A stretch of DNA of 37,980 bases from Reyranellaceae bacterium. GTDB taxonomy: Bacteria > Pseudomonadota > Alphaproteobacteria > Reyranellales > Reyranellaceae. The notes under the pieces are model-generated. The model was not told where the DNA came from. It searched no databases and saw only the letters and a list, made by a program, of their open reading frames with translations. Positions within the stretch are counted from its first letter, which is position 1; the number at the start of each line of letters is the position of its first letter. Where the stretch lies: positions 1-37,980 of the forward strand of contig JALHMM010000062.1 of the NCBI GenBank assembly GCA_022844045.1, given 5' to 3'. A program made the position numbers and the translations under genes. Positions 16,550 through 24,244 of this stretch are shown here, piece after piece.

Positions 16550-17566
16550 CTACTCCGCCGCGCGGGTGATCGGGACCAGGTTGCTGAAGAACATCTCCGC
16601 CGTGCGACGCCAGGAATAGCGCGTGGCGTGCACGCGGCACTGGCTGCGATCGAGCGTGAGCGCGCTCAAGGCGGCGGCGCGCAGATCGGTATCGAGCGCG
16701 GCGACCGGCGTGCCGCCCAGAACGTCGAGCGGACCGGGTACCGGGTAGGCCGCGACCGGCAGACCGGAGGCCAGCGCCTCGAGCAGCACAAGGCCGAACG
16801 TGTCGGTGCGGCTGGGAAAGACGAAGACGTCGGCGGCACGGTAGAGCGCGGCGAGCTCCTCGCCGTGTTTGTGGCCGGTGAACCGGACATCGGGATAGCG
16901 CGCCTCTAGCTTGTCGAGCATCGGCCCGCCGCCCACGACCCATTTCTCGCCCGGCAGGTCGAGCTCAAGGAACGCCTTGATGTTCTTCTCGACCGCGACA
17001 CGGCCGACATAGAGGAAAACCGGCCGCTTGGCGTCGTCGGGCGTTGGGCCAGGCTCGCGCGGCGTGAAAAGGTCGAGATCGACGCCACGCGTCCAGGCGA
17101 CGATGTTCTTGAAGCCGCGGGCGGCGAGGTCGGCGCGAATGGTTTCGGTCGAGACCATGATGGCGCGCGACGGCCCGTGGAAGCGGCGCATGATCGCGTA
17201 GGTCCAGGCCAGCGGGAAGAACATCCTGGCCCGCACATATTCGGGGAAGCGCGTGTGGTAGGCGGTGGTGAAGGGCAGCTTGCGGCGCAGGCACATGCGA
17301 CGCGCGGCGCCACCCAGCGGCCCCTCGGTGGCGATGTGGATGGCGTCTGGCGCGAAACCGCGGATCAGGTGTTCAAGCCGGCGACCGGGAAACAGGGCGA
17401 GGCGAATCTCGGGGTAAGTCGGGCATGGAATTGTCGTGAACCGGTCCGGTCCGAAGACCTCGACGATGTGTCCCATCGCCACCAGCTCGGCGCGCACGGT
17501 GTCCAGCGTGCGCACCACGCCATTGACCTGTGGAAACCAGGCGTCGGAGACGATCGCGATGCGCAA
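16550..17566 (-). CDS. GT4-family glycosyltransferase, candidate diacylglycerol glycosyltransferase
   Basis: A 338-residue GT-B-fold glycosyltransferase. The N-terminus IAIVSDAWFPQVNGVVRTLDTV is the acceptor-side signature of the family that includes GumH-, MgtA- and Agt-like enzymes. The donor-side domain shows FLYVGRVAVEKNIKAFLELD and SRTDTFGLVLLEALASGLPVAA, where the usual EX7E motif reads D-x7-E. The start is TTG, because the conserved N-terminus begins exactly there and GGGGAAG lies just upstream. It lies 16 bp after the phosphoesterase gene, so the two form an operon. In marine and rhizobial bacteria a glycosyltransferase (Agt) next to PlcP makes glycolipid from diacylglycerol during phosphate starvation. 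By analogy this is a candidate Agt; mannosyl transfer to another lipid remains possible. Confidence 0.8.
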   Translation of the reverse strand: MRIAIVSDAWFPQVNGVVRTLDTVRAELVAMGHIVEVFGPDRFTTIPCPTYPEIRLALFPGRRLEHLIRGFAPDAIHIATEGPLGGAARRMCLRRKLPFTTAYHTRFPEYVRARMFFPLAWTYAIMRRFHGPSRAIMVSTETIRADLAARGFKNIVAWTRGVDLDLFTPREPGPTPDDAKRPVFLYVGRVAVEKNIKAFLELDLPGEKWVVGGGPMLDKLEARYPDVRFTGHKHGEELAALYRAADVFVFPSRTDTFGLVLLEALASGLPVAAYPVPGPLDVLGGTPVAALDTDLRAAALSALTLDRSQCRVHATRYSWRRTAEMFFSNLVPITRAAE

Positions 17567-17582
17567 GGCTTCCCCGTCGTTG

Positions 17583-18371
17583 TTATTCGGCGGCCAGCCG
17601 CGGTTCCTGGGCGCGCGTGGTGATGGTCGCGGCGGACTGCGCGGTCCAGCGCAGGATCGACATGCGTCCGTCGAAATCCTCGACCAGCGCCGTGCAGCTT
17701 TCGACCCAGTCGCCGTCGTTGCAGTAGGTCACACCGTCGATCGTGCGGATCTGAGCGTGGTGGATGTGGCCGCAAACCACGCCGTCGACATGGCGACGCT
17801 TGGCCTCGGCGGCGACAGCCTTCTCGAAATCGCCGATATAGCTGACGGCGTTCTTGACCTTGTACTTCAGCCACGCCGACAGCGACCAGTACGGCAGGCG
17901 CAGCGCGCGCCGCACTGAATTCATCATCACGTTCAGCTTGAGCGCGAAGGCATAGGCCCAGTCGCCGAGGATCGCCAGCCAGCGCGCATAGCGCACGACC
18001 GCGTCGAACTCATCGCCGTGGATGATCAGGAAGTGCTTGCCGTCGGCGGTTTCGTGGACCGCCTCGCGCACCACCTGGACACCGCCGAAGGTCAGCCCGC
18101 AATAGTCACGCGCCGCCTCGTCGTGGTTGCCGGGCACGTAAATCACATGCGTGCCCTTGCGCGCCTTGCGCAGGACCTTCTGCACGACGTCGTTATGCGA
18201 TTGCGGCCAATACCACCAGCGTTTAAGGCGCCAGCCATCGACGATGTCGCCGACGAGGTAGAGGTGGTCGCTTTCGTTGTGCTTGAGGAAATCGAGCAAC
18301 AGCTCGGCCTGACATCCGCGCGTGCCAAGATGGATATCGGAGAGGTATATGGTGCGCCAGTACTGAACCAT
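17583..18371 (-). CDS. PlcP/LpxH-like calcineurin-type metallophosphoesterase
   Basis: A 262-residue cytoplasmic metallophosphoesterase. The dinuclear metal site is complete: Asp12 and His14 (SDIHLGTRGC), Asp42 (VGDIVDGW), Asn82/His83 (GNHDE), His118 (IHGDEFD) and His202/His204 (CGHIHHA). Automatic annotation often calls such proteins UDP-2,3-diacylglucosamine diphosphatase. The pattern SDIHLGTRGCQAELLLDFL plus RRWWYWPQ-like and VQKVLRKARKGT segments resembles PlcP of Sinorhizobium. That enzyme is a phospholipase C that removes phosphocholine and other head groups during phosphate limitation (family knowledge, from memory). Immediate pairing with a glycosyltransferase gene supports PlcP over LpxH. 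An in-frame stop just upstream limits the start to this ATG. No Shine-Dalgarno sequence is visible. Confidence 0.82.
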   Translation of the reverse strand: MVQYWRTIYLSDIHLGTRGCQAELLLDFLKHNESDHLYLVGDIVDGWRLKRWWYWPQSHNDVVQKVLRKARKGTHVIYVPGNHDEAARDYCGLTFGGVQVVREAVHETADGKHFLIIHGDEFDAVVRYARWLAILGDWAYAFALKLNVMMNSVRRALRLPYWSLSAWLKYKVKNAVSYIGDFEKAVAAEAKRRHVDGVVCGHIHHAQIRTIDGVTYCNDGDWVESCTALVEDFDGRMSILRWTAQSAATITTRAQEPRLAAE

Positions 18372-18424
18372 GACACGCCATTAGTTGCGTCAGCCTGTGG
18401 ATACTCCTTCGTCGTGATGCTTTG

Positions 18425-19351
18425 ATGACGCCCGCCCCATCGCTCCGTTTCATCGTCATCCGCAATCCGGTGGCGGGACGACGCAATCCGACGCTGTTGC
18501 GCGACACGCTGGCGGCGCTGCGGGCCGGCGGTCACGAGGTGGTGGTGCACGACACGGCTCGACGCGGCGACGCAGAACGTCTGGCGCGAGACGCGCCGTC
18601 CCGCCCCGATCTGCGCATCGTCGCGGCCGGTGGCGATGGCACCATCAACGAGATCGTCAATGGCTTGATGTTACGAAATGATGACATCGTGCCGCCGCTC
18701 GGCGTCCTGCCGCTGGGCACGGCCAACGTGCTAGCCGGCGAACTCGGCCTGCGCATCAAGGCGGCGTCGGCCGTGGAGGCGCTGACTTCTCCGGCGCCGA
18801 CGCTGGTGCATGTCGGCCGGCTCAGCACGGCATCAGGCGCCGTGCGTCATTTCTCGCTGATGGCCGGCGCCGGCTTCGACGCCAAGGTGGTGGCCGGCGT
18901 CGATGGCGAACTCAAGCGCCGGCTGGGCAAGGGCGCCTATGTCTGGCGTTCAGCTGTCGAGATGACGCGGCCGGTCGATGCGCGCTACGCCGTCGATATT
19001 GATGGCGTGCGCCATGAGGCGGCCTCGGTGATTGTCACGCGCGCGCGGCACTACGGCGGGCCTTATCAGATCGCGCCCGAGGCCGACCTACGCACGCCTC
19101 GGCTCAGCGTTTGCCTGTTCGAACGTGGCGGCCGCTACAATGTTCTGCGCTACGGCGCGGCGCTGGTCCGTGATCGCCTGCCACATACCGCGGGTTTCCG
19201 CGTGCTGCCGGCGACCTCGGTGCGCATCGTGCCGCTGATCAACGGACACGGACAGCGCGAGCCGGTGCAGCTCGACGGTGACGACGCCGCCGACCTGCCC
19301 GTCACCGTCGATGTCGCGCCGCGCCAGCTGCGCTTGCTGATGCCGGGCTAG
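18425..19351 (+). CDS. diacylglycerol kinase-family lipid kinase
   Basis: A 308-residue member of the DAGK catalytic-domain family (YegS/DgkB/LCB5 type), which phosphorylates diacylglycerol or related lipids with ATP. Visible motifs are FIVIRNPVAGRRN near the N-terminus (the NPxAG phosphate-binding block), AAGGDGTINEIVNGL with GGDGT at residues 69-73, and PLGTANVLAGELGL. AGAGFDAKVVAGVD follows, the conserved metal-linked region of the second domain. The ATG at 18425 is used; a TTG directly before it is possible. It is divergent from the PlcP-like gene with only 53 bp between start codons, so the two probably share control. Recycling diacylglycerol to phosphatidate is the likely role (inference). 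The TAG stop is shared with the transglycosylase gene in a CTAG. Confidence 0.88.
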   Translation: MTPAPSLRFIVIRNPVAGRRNPTLLRDTLAALRAGGHEVVVHDTARRGDAERLARDAPSRPDLRIVAAGGDGTINEIVNGLMLRNDDIVPPLGVLPLGTANVLAGELGLRIKAASAVEALTSPAPTLVHVGRLSTASGAVRHFSLMAGAGFDAKVVAGVDGELKRRLGKGAYVWRSAVEMTRPVDARYAVDIDGVRHEAASVIVTRARHYGGPYQIAPEADLRTPRLSVCLFERGGRYNVLRYGAALVRDRLPHTAGFRVLPATSVRIVPLINGHGQREPVQLDGDDAADLPVTVDVAPRQLRLLMPG

Positions 19352-20613
19352 GGGGCCGCGGCGCGCAGGCGGGCCTGGGTCTCCGGCGAGGGATGGCCGT
19401 CGGCTATCAGGCCGGAACGGATCTGGAAGGCGCGAATCGAAGCGCGGGTCTTCGGACCGATCAGCCCATCCGCCTCATCGGTGTAGAGCGAGAGCCGGAT
19501 CAGCCGTTGCTGGAGGTCGATTGCCGCCTCTCGCGATAGTGGCTGGTCGTCGGCCGGTGGCTCACGCAGCAGGCCCGGCTCGCCGCCAATCTGACGCGCC
19601 AGCACGCCGACCGAAATGGCGTACAGCACCGAGCGATTCCAGATCATCACCGTCTTGAAGTTCGGCAGCATCAGGAACGCCGGGCCGCGATGGCCGGCGG
19701 GAATCGCGATCGCCGCCCGGTCGGCGAAGTCCGGCAGCGGTCGGCCGTCGGACTGCGTCACGCCCAGCGCCCGCCACTCGCGCGCGCCGCGCTCCTCGTT
19801 GAGGTCGATCTTGTCGTAAGCGAAGCCTTGCGGCAGCGTCACCTCGATGTGCGAGTGCTGGCCCCGCTTCCAGCCGCTCTTGTTGAGGAAATTGGCCGAG
19901 GAGCCGAAGACGTCGGGCAGGTTGCGCCACAGGTCGATGCGGCCGTCGCCGTCGCGATCGACACCGAAGCGGGTGAAGGTCGAGGGCATGAACTGCGTGT
20001 TGCCCATCGCGCCGGCCCACGATCCGCGCAGTTGGGCCGGCTGCATCTGCTGCGCGCCGAGAATACGCAACGCCTCGACCGCTTCGCCGGCGAAGAACTG
20101 GGCGCGGCGCGTGCGGCAGGCCAGCGTCACCACCGAGCGCAGGACCGGGAAATCGCCCATGAACGTGCCGTAGCCGCTCTCCAGCCCCCAGAAGGCCACG
20201 AGGTATTCCGGCTGCACGCCATAGTCGCGCTCGACCGCCTGCAGCAGGGCGCGATGCTGGCCCAGCATCTGCCGGCCCTTGGCGACGCGTTCGGCCGAGA
20301 TCGCGTTGGTGAGATAGCGCCCCAATGTCAGCGTGAACTCGGGCTGACGCGCGTCGAGGTCGAGCACGCGCTGATCTGGCGTCAGCCCCTCCAGCGCAGG
20401 GCGGGCGACGGCCAGCGGGATGCCCTCGCGGCTGGCCATGGTCAGGATGTTCTGGACGCAGCCCGGGAAATCGGCGGCGTGGATCTGCCGCACGGCATCG
20501 GGCGGCGAGTTGACCGGCGCGGGCGGCTGGTTCTGCGCCTGCGCCGTGCAGCCGGCCAGGCCGGCCAGCAGCAGCAGCGACAGGAGCGGATCGGGGGAAC
20601 GCGTGGTTTTCAT
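19348..20613 (-). CDS. MltB-family lytic murein transglycosylase with peptidoglycan-binding domain
   Basis: A 421-residue probable outer-membrane lipoprotein. The signal ends in LAGLAGC with lipidated Cys22. The SLT_2/MltB catalytic domain follows, with the catalytic Glu145 in FWGLESGYGTFMGDFPV, then GSWAGAMGNTQFMPSTFTRFGVDRDGDGR (in part), characteristic of the family. A C-terminal peptidoglycan-binding type 1 domain closes the protein (IDLQQRLIRLSLYTDEADG, LIGPKTRASIRAFQ). It cleaves glycan strands of the cell wall to form 1,6-anhydro-muropeptides during growth or remodelling. The ATG at 20613 is chosen because the lipoprotein signal begins there. The gene converges on the lipid kinase, overlapping by 4 bp, and is divergent from the PhyH gene. 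Confidence 0.93.
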   Translation of the reverse strand: MKTTRSPDPLLSLLLLAGLAGCTAQAQNQPPAPVNSPPDAVRQIHAADFPGCVQNILTMASREGIPLAVARPALEGLTPDQRVLDLDARQPEFTLTLGRYLTNAISAERVAKGRQMLGQHRALLQAVERDYGVQPEYLVAFWGLESGYGTFMGDFPVLRSVVTLACRTRRAQFFAGEAVEALRILGAQQMQPAQLRGSWAGAMGNTQFMPSTFTRFGVDRDGDGRIDLWRNLPDVFGSSANFLNKSGWKRGQHSHIEVTLPQGFAYDKIDLNEERGAREWRALGVTQSDGRPLPDFADRAAIAIPAGHRGPAFLMLPNFKTVMIWNRSVLYAISVGVLARQIGGEPGLLREPPADDQPLSREAAIDLQQRLIRLSLYTDEADGLIGPKTRASIRAFQIRSGLIADGHPSPETQARLRAAAP

Positions 20614-20730
20614 GGTGGCGCGCACTGTAGTGGGGAAAGCGCGCCGAGGGAATCCTCGGCGTCCATGCGGGCGATGCGCCATTCACGCGGAGCGGATCAT
20701 CATGCATGATCGACGCAGGGAGGACAGCCA

Positions 20731-21645
20731 ATGGGCGCCTTGACGGCTGACCAGATCGCAACCTACCGCGAGCGCGGCTACATCGTGCTGCCGCATGTGC
20801 TGTCACCCACGCAGCTCAGCCGGCTGCGGCAGGTGCTGGCCGAGATTCTCGAGCGCGCGCGGGGGCTGACGTCCAATGACGCGGTGTTCGATCTCGAGGA
20901 CAGCCACCGCCCCGACCGTCCGCGCGTGCGCCGAGTCAAAACGCCGCACAAGGTCGATCCGTTCTTCATGGAGCTGGTGCGCTCGCCCGCGATCCTCGAA
21001 CCCGTGAAGGCCCTGCTCGGCCCGTCGATCCGCTTCCAGAACAGCAAGCTCAACCTGAAGAGCGCGGGCTTCGGCGCAGCGGTCGAATGGCACCAGGACT
21101 GGGCCTACTACCCCTACAGCAACGACGACGTACTGGCGGTGGGCGTGCTGCTCGACGACATGACGCTCGACAATGGGCCGATGCTGCTGCTGCCGGGTTC
21201 GCATCGCGGGCCGGTCTACGACCACCACGTCGCTGGCCGCTTCGTCGGCGGCTTCGACCCGCTGAAGGCCGGGCTCGACGTCTCGCCGGCCGAGCCGGTG
21301 ATCGCGCCGGCCGGCTCGATCAGCCTGCATCATGTGCGGCTAGTACATGGCTCCGATCTCAACCGCTCTGGCGCCGATCGCCGTTTCCTGCTCTACGAGC
21401 TGGCGGCGGGCGATGCTTGGCCGCTGGCCGGCGGCTACGCGCACTACGCCGACTGGGACGAGTTCAACAGCCGGCTGATCTGCGGCACGCCCACCAACAT
21501 GCCGCGCCTGGCCGACGTGCCGGTGCGCATGCCGCTTCCGGCGGCGCTGGATCCCAGCTCGCTCTATCAGGCGCAGAAGGGCTTGGAGCGACGCAGCTTC
21601 GAGAGCTACGTCGATCCCGGGCTCAGTATTCCTCGTCCGAGCTGA
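20731..21645 (+). CDS. phytanoyl-CoA dioxygenase (PhyH) family protein
   Basis: A 304-residue Fe(II)/2-oxoglutarate-dependent oxygenase of the PhyH family. The iron triad is visible: His121 and Asp123 (EWHQDWAYYPYS) and distal His206 (RLVHGSDLNRSGADRR), with Arg217/Arg218 placed to bind 2-oxoglutarate. DNGPMLLLPGSHRGPVYDHH is the typical PhyH segment between them. It begins with LTADQIATYRERGYIVLPHVLS, the usual N-terminal lid. GGGAGG lies seven bases before the ATG. The substrate is unknown; family members hydroxylate fatty acyl-CoAs, ectoine, phosphonates and other small molecules. It stands alone on this strand. Its last 23 bp overlap the convergent DUF2076 gene. Confidence 0.92.
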   Translation: MGALTADQIATYRERGYIVLPHVLSPTQLSRLRQVLAEILERARGLTSNDAVFDLEDSHRPDRPRVRRVKTPHKVDPFFMELVRSPAILEPVKALLGPSIRFQNSKLNLKSAGFGAAVEWHQDWAYYPYSNDDVLAVGVLLDDMTLDNGPMLLLPGSHRGPVYDHHVAGRFVGGFDPLKAGLDVSPAEPVIAPAGSISLHHVRLVHGSDLNRSGADRRFLLYELAAGDAWPLAGGYAHYADWDEFNSRLICGTPTNMPRLADVPVRMPLPAALDPSSLYQAQKGLERRSFESYVDPGLSIPRPS

Positions 21646-22396
21646 AGCCGCCGCCGCTGCTGTCGTCCCAGCCGCCGGCATCGCCACCACCGTCGCTGCC
21701 GCTATCCCAGCCGCCGTCGGCGGGCGCGGCCGTATCGGAACCCTGGTCGCGCCCACCGTCAGTATTCAGGGCGGCTTGCTCACCAGCGCTCCCCTGCGGG
21801 TTACCCCAGGGCGACGCGCCGGCCTGCTGCCCACCGCCGCCCAGGAAGCTCTGGCTCGCGCCACCGGCGCCATGACCGCCGCCGCTGAACATCGAGGAGA
21901 TCCCGTGATAGAGCAGCGCGCCGCCAGCGACGCCGGCCGCGGCCATCGCCGCCGTGCGCAGGAAGCTCGAACCGCCGCCGCCCACCGGACCCGCCTGTTG
22001 CGGCTGGAAGCCCTGCTGCTGCGGCGTGAAGCCCGGCGGGGGCTGCTGGCCATAGCCTCCGGTCTGCGGCACGGAGCCAGGGCGGCCCATCGGCTGGGCC
22101 GGCTGCGGCGCCGGACGGCCACCACCGCCCAACAAGCCACCGAGGAAGCTGGTGGGCTTGGCCGCCGATTCCTTGGCTTGCGCCACCTCACGCTCCAGTT
22201 CGGCGATGCGTGCCTGGGCGCCTTCCAGCGACATGGTCTGGATCAGCGCGGTCTGAACGAGGACATAGGGAATATCAGGCGTGGCCTGGACCGCCGACCT
22301 GATCAAGGCTTCCGCCTCGGGGTCCTTGGGCTGCCCGCCGGCCTGCTTCAGGCGACCGAGCAACTGGGTGATGAGATCTTTCTCCTGCGGCGTCAT
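21623..22396 (-). CDS. DUF2076-family protein
   Basis: A 257-residue protein whose first 80 residues match the DUF2076 pattern: MTPQEKDLITQLLGRLKQAG, then DPEAEALIRSAVQATPDIPYVLVQTALIQ, and a short coiled-coil (GAQARIAELEREVAQAKES). A long glycine-, proline- and glutamine-rich stretch follows, then a hydrophobic Ala/Gly segment (LRTAAMAAAGVAGGALLYHG) that may enter a membrane, and an acidic Asp/Gly/Ser tail ending SSDEEY. The function of the family is not established; periplasmic or envelope roles are usually assumed. The start is the ATG at 22396, where the family N-terminus begins, with AAAGG upstream. The 3' end overlaps the phyH stop by 23 bp. Confidence 0.88.
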   Translation of the reverse strand: MTPQEKDLITQLLGRLKQAGGQPKDPEAEALIRSAVQATPDIPYVLVQTALIQTMSLEGAQARIAELEREVAQAKESAAKPTSFLGGLLGGGGRPAPQPAQPMGRPGSVPQTGGYGQQPPPGFTPQQQGFQPQQAGPVGGGGSSFLRTAAMAAAGVAGGALLYHGISSMFSGGGHGAGGASQSFLGGGGQQAGASPWGNPQGSAGEQAALNTDGGRDQGSDTAAPADGGWDSGSDGGGDAGGWDDSSGGGFSSDEEY

Positions 22397-22518
22397 GGCT
22401 TGGCCTTTCGCATGGGAGTCGGTCGCATCCCGACCCCCGATATTTTGGGGAGCAAGACGCGATTTGCGAGGAGAGTTACGCGACAATTCTTACGGCGACG
22501 CTGCACCCGGCCGGCGCC

Positions 22519-22665
22519 CTAGCGCTTGGGCGAACCGGGACCCTTGGCCTGCGGCTGGGCAAAGGGCGACGCGCTGCCGCCCTTCTCCTTGGCCTTGGCT
22601 TTCTCAGCGGCGGTCTTCTTCGGCTTCTTCATTTCGCGGTTGGACCGCATCTGTCCCTTGGCCAT
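22519..22665 (-). CDS. 48-residue basic conserved small protein
   Basis: The product begins MAKGQMRSNREMKKPKKTAAE, a pattern I recognise from a widespread family of very small, lysine-rich proteobacterial proteins of unknown function (MAKGQMRSN-K/R-E). The remaining residues are Lys/Ala/Pro/Gly-rich and probably disordered. GAGGAG lies six bases before this ATG; a reading 14 codons longer lacks such a site. The composition would allow nucleic-acid or ribosome contact, but that is only an inference. It sits between pmbA and the DUF2076 gene on the same strand, 66 bp after pmbA and 122 bp before the DUF2076 start. Confidence 0.8.
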   Translation of the reverse strand: MAKGQMRSNREMKKPKKTAAEKAKAKEKGGSASPFAQPQAKGPGSPKR

Positions 22666-22731
22666 GGCGAGCTCCTCGCCGGACAAGCCGGCGACACCTT
22701 GTACCACGTCCGCGCCGAATGACTGGAACTA

Positions 22732-24111
22732 TCACTCCCCGGCGATGGTCATGCCGTCGACGCGTAGCGAGGGCGCGTTGGTGCTGCTCTTGAAGCGCAG
22801 ATCGTTGGCCGGCGTGATGTGGCGGAACATGTCCTTGAGGTTGCCGGCCACGGTCACGCCACTCACCGGCCAGGCCAGCTCGCCCTTCTCGATCCAGAAT
22901 CCCGACGCACCGCGGCTGTAGTCGCCGGTAACGCCGTTCACGCCGAAGCCGATCAGGTCGGTGATGTAGAGGCCGCGCTTGATGCCGCCGATCAGCGACT
23001 TCACCGACTCCTTGCCCTTCTCGAGGTAAAGATTGCTGGTGGTCGGCCCCCCGCCCCAGGCGCCATGGCCGGTCGGTTCCAGGCCAAGCTGGCGGGCCGA
23101 GTTCAGGTCGAGCAGCCAGGTGGTGAGCTTGCCATCCTCGATCAGATTCGTGCGCTTCGTGGGCAGGCCTTCGCCGTCGAATGGCCGCGAGCCCGAGTGC
23201 CGCTTGCGGTGCGGATCGTCGATCACCCGTAAGCCCTTCGAGAAGACCTGCTTGCCCAGTTTGTCGAGCAGGAAGGAGGTCTTGCGCGCGATGCCGCGTC
23301 CATTGATGGCGCTGGCGAGATGACCCAGCAGACCGCCGGAAATGCGCCGGTCATAGATTACCGGGTAACGCCCGCTCTTGATCTTGCGCGGGTTCAGCCG
23401 CTTGACCGCGCCGCGCCCGGCATTTCGGCCCAAGGCCTCGGGCTGGTCGAGATCATCGGTATAGACCGCCTGGGTCCAGTCGTAGTCACGCTCCATGCCG
23501 ACGCCCTCGCCGGCCAGCACCGAGACGTCGACGCCGTAGCTGCCATAGCTGTATTCGCCGGCGAACCCGTTGCTGGCGGCCAGCGCCACGCGGCCGCGCG
23601 ACCAGCCGGCATTGGCGCCCTCCGAATTGGTCACGCCCTTGACCGCGCGCGCGGCGTCCTCGGCGCGATCGCACCAGTCCTGCAGCGTGGCGACGCTGGC
23701 CTCCTTGCCGTCGTCGAGGTCGAGCTCGGGCCAGTCGCGCGCGATGCGGTCCTCCGGCGCCAGGCCGCAATAGGGGTCCTCCGGCACGACGCGCGCCATC
23801 GCCGTCGCCCGCTCGGCCAGCGCCTTCAGACCCGCCGGATCGAAGTCGGTCGAGGATACGACGGCCATGCGCTTGCCGATGAAGACGCGCAGCGACAGAT
23901 CGCGGCTTTCGCTGCGCTCCAGCTTCTCGCGTACGCCCAGCCGGATGCCGACCGAGAGCTGCGCGCTCTCGGCGACGTAGGCATCCGCGGCATCGGCGCC
24001 GGAAGCCTTGGCCCAGCGCAACAGGTCGTTGAGCAGGGTGGTGTCGATCGCAGTTGTCTTCTTCGCCGGTGCTTTCTTCTTCGCCGCGATCTTGCGCTTC
24101 GCCTTGGCCAT
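22732..24111 (-). CDS. pmbA: TldD/PmbA (TldE)-family metalloprotease subunit
   Basis: PmbA (TldE) pairs with TldD to form a cytoplasmic protease that matures some peptides (for example microcin B17) and degrades unfolded peptides such as the CcdA antitoxin. In that heterodimer the TldD partner carries the zinc site. The 459-residue protein has family segments ESRDLSLRVFIGKRMAVVSSTDFD, AMARVVPEDPYCGLA, VTNSEGANAGWSRGRVALAASNGFAGEY (in part) and VYDRRISGGLLGHLASAI-like sequence. A glycine-rich C-terminus follows with LGLEPTGHGAWGGGPTTSNLYL and GFWIEKGELAWPVSGVTVAGNL. The first 20 residues are an unusual Lys/Ala-rich extension, and GAGGA next to the ATG supports this start. tldD is not in the window. 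Confidence 0.92.
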   Translation of the reverse strand: MAKAKRKIAAKKKAPAKKTTAIDTTLLNDLLRWAKASGADAADAYVAESAQLSVGIRLGVREKLERSESRDLSLRVFIGKRMAVVSSTDFDPAGLKALAERATAMARVVPEDPYCGLAPEDRIARDWPELDLDDGKEASVATLQDWCDRAEDAARAVKGVTNSEGANAGWSRGRVALAASNGFAGEYSYGSYGVDVSVLAGEGVGMERDYDWTQAVYTDDLDQPEALGRNAGRGAVKRLNPRKIKSGRYPVIYDRRISGGLLGHLASAINGRGIARKTSFLLDKLGKQVFSKGLRVIDDPHRKRHSGSRPFDGEGLPTKRTNLIEDGKLTTWLLDLNSARQLGLEPTGHGAWGGGPTTSNLYLEKGKESVKSLIGGIKRGLYITDLIGFGVNGVTGDYSRGASGFWIEKGELAWPVSGVTVAGNLKDMFRHITPANDLRFKSSTNAPSLRVDGMTIAGE

Positions 24112-24167
24112 GAATTCCTCGTACGCTGGTTGCGGCGATCCTAGGGCACGCGCCGGTTGGAGTCTTC

Positions 24168-24244
24168 TGGGACCGCCGGCGTTCCGCCGGCATCATGGTG
24201 TCGCATCGACATCGCCATGAGTCGGCGGGACGCCGGCGGTCCCA
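24168..24244. repeat. 77-bp imperfect palindrome between glpK and pmbA (REP-like)
   Basis: TGGGACCGCCGGCGT (24168-24182) is the exact reverse complement of ACGCCGGCGGTCCCA (24230-24244). Pairing continues imperfectly inwards for about 30 bp per arm. A small inner hairpin TGTCG-CAT-CGACA lies at the tip. The element fills the 133-bp spacer and touches the glpK stop codon. No T-run follows on the minus strand, so it is not a standard intrinsic terminator. It resembles dispersed palindromic repeats of G+C-rich genomes and could stabilise the 3' end of the upstream mRNA. Confidence 0.7.

Noticed and set aside
17583..18371. Straight assignment as LpxH of lipid A synthesis
   Set aside because: The metal site is shared by both families; the flanking segments and the neighbouring glycosyltransferase fit PlcP better, so the name is left open.
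18372..18424. PhoB box in the plcP/lipid-kinase spacer
   Set aside because: TGTCAT and CTGACGC fragments are present but not at the 11-bp period; the best alignment overlaps the start codon and matches poorly.
24168..24244. Intrinsic terminator of the glp operon
   Set aside because: The stem is strong but no T-run follows in the direction of transcription, so it is listed as a repeat.
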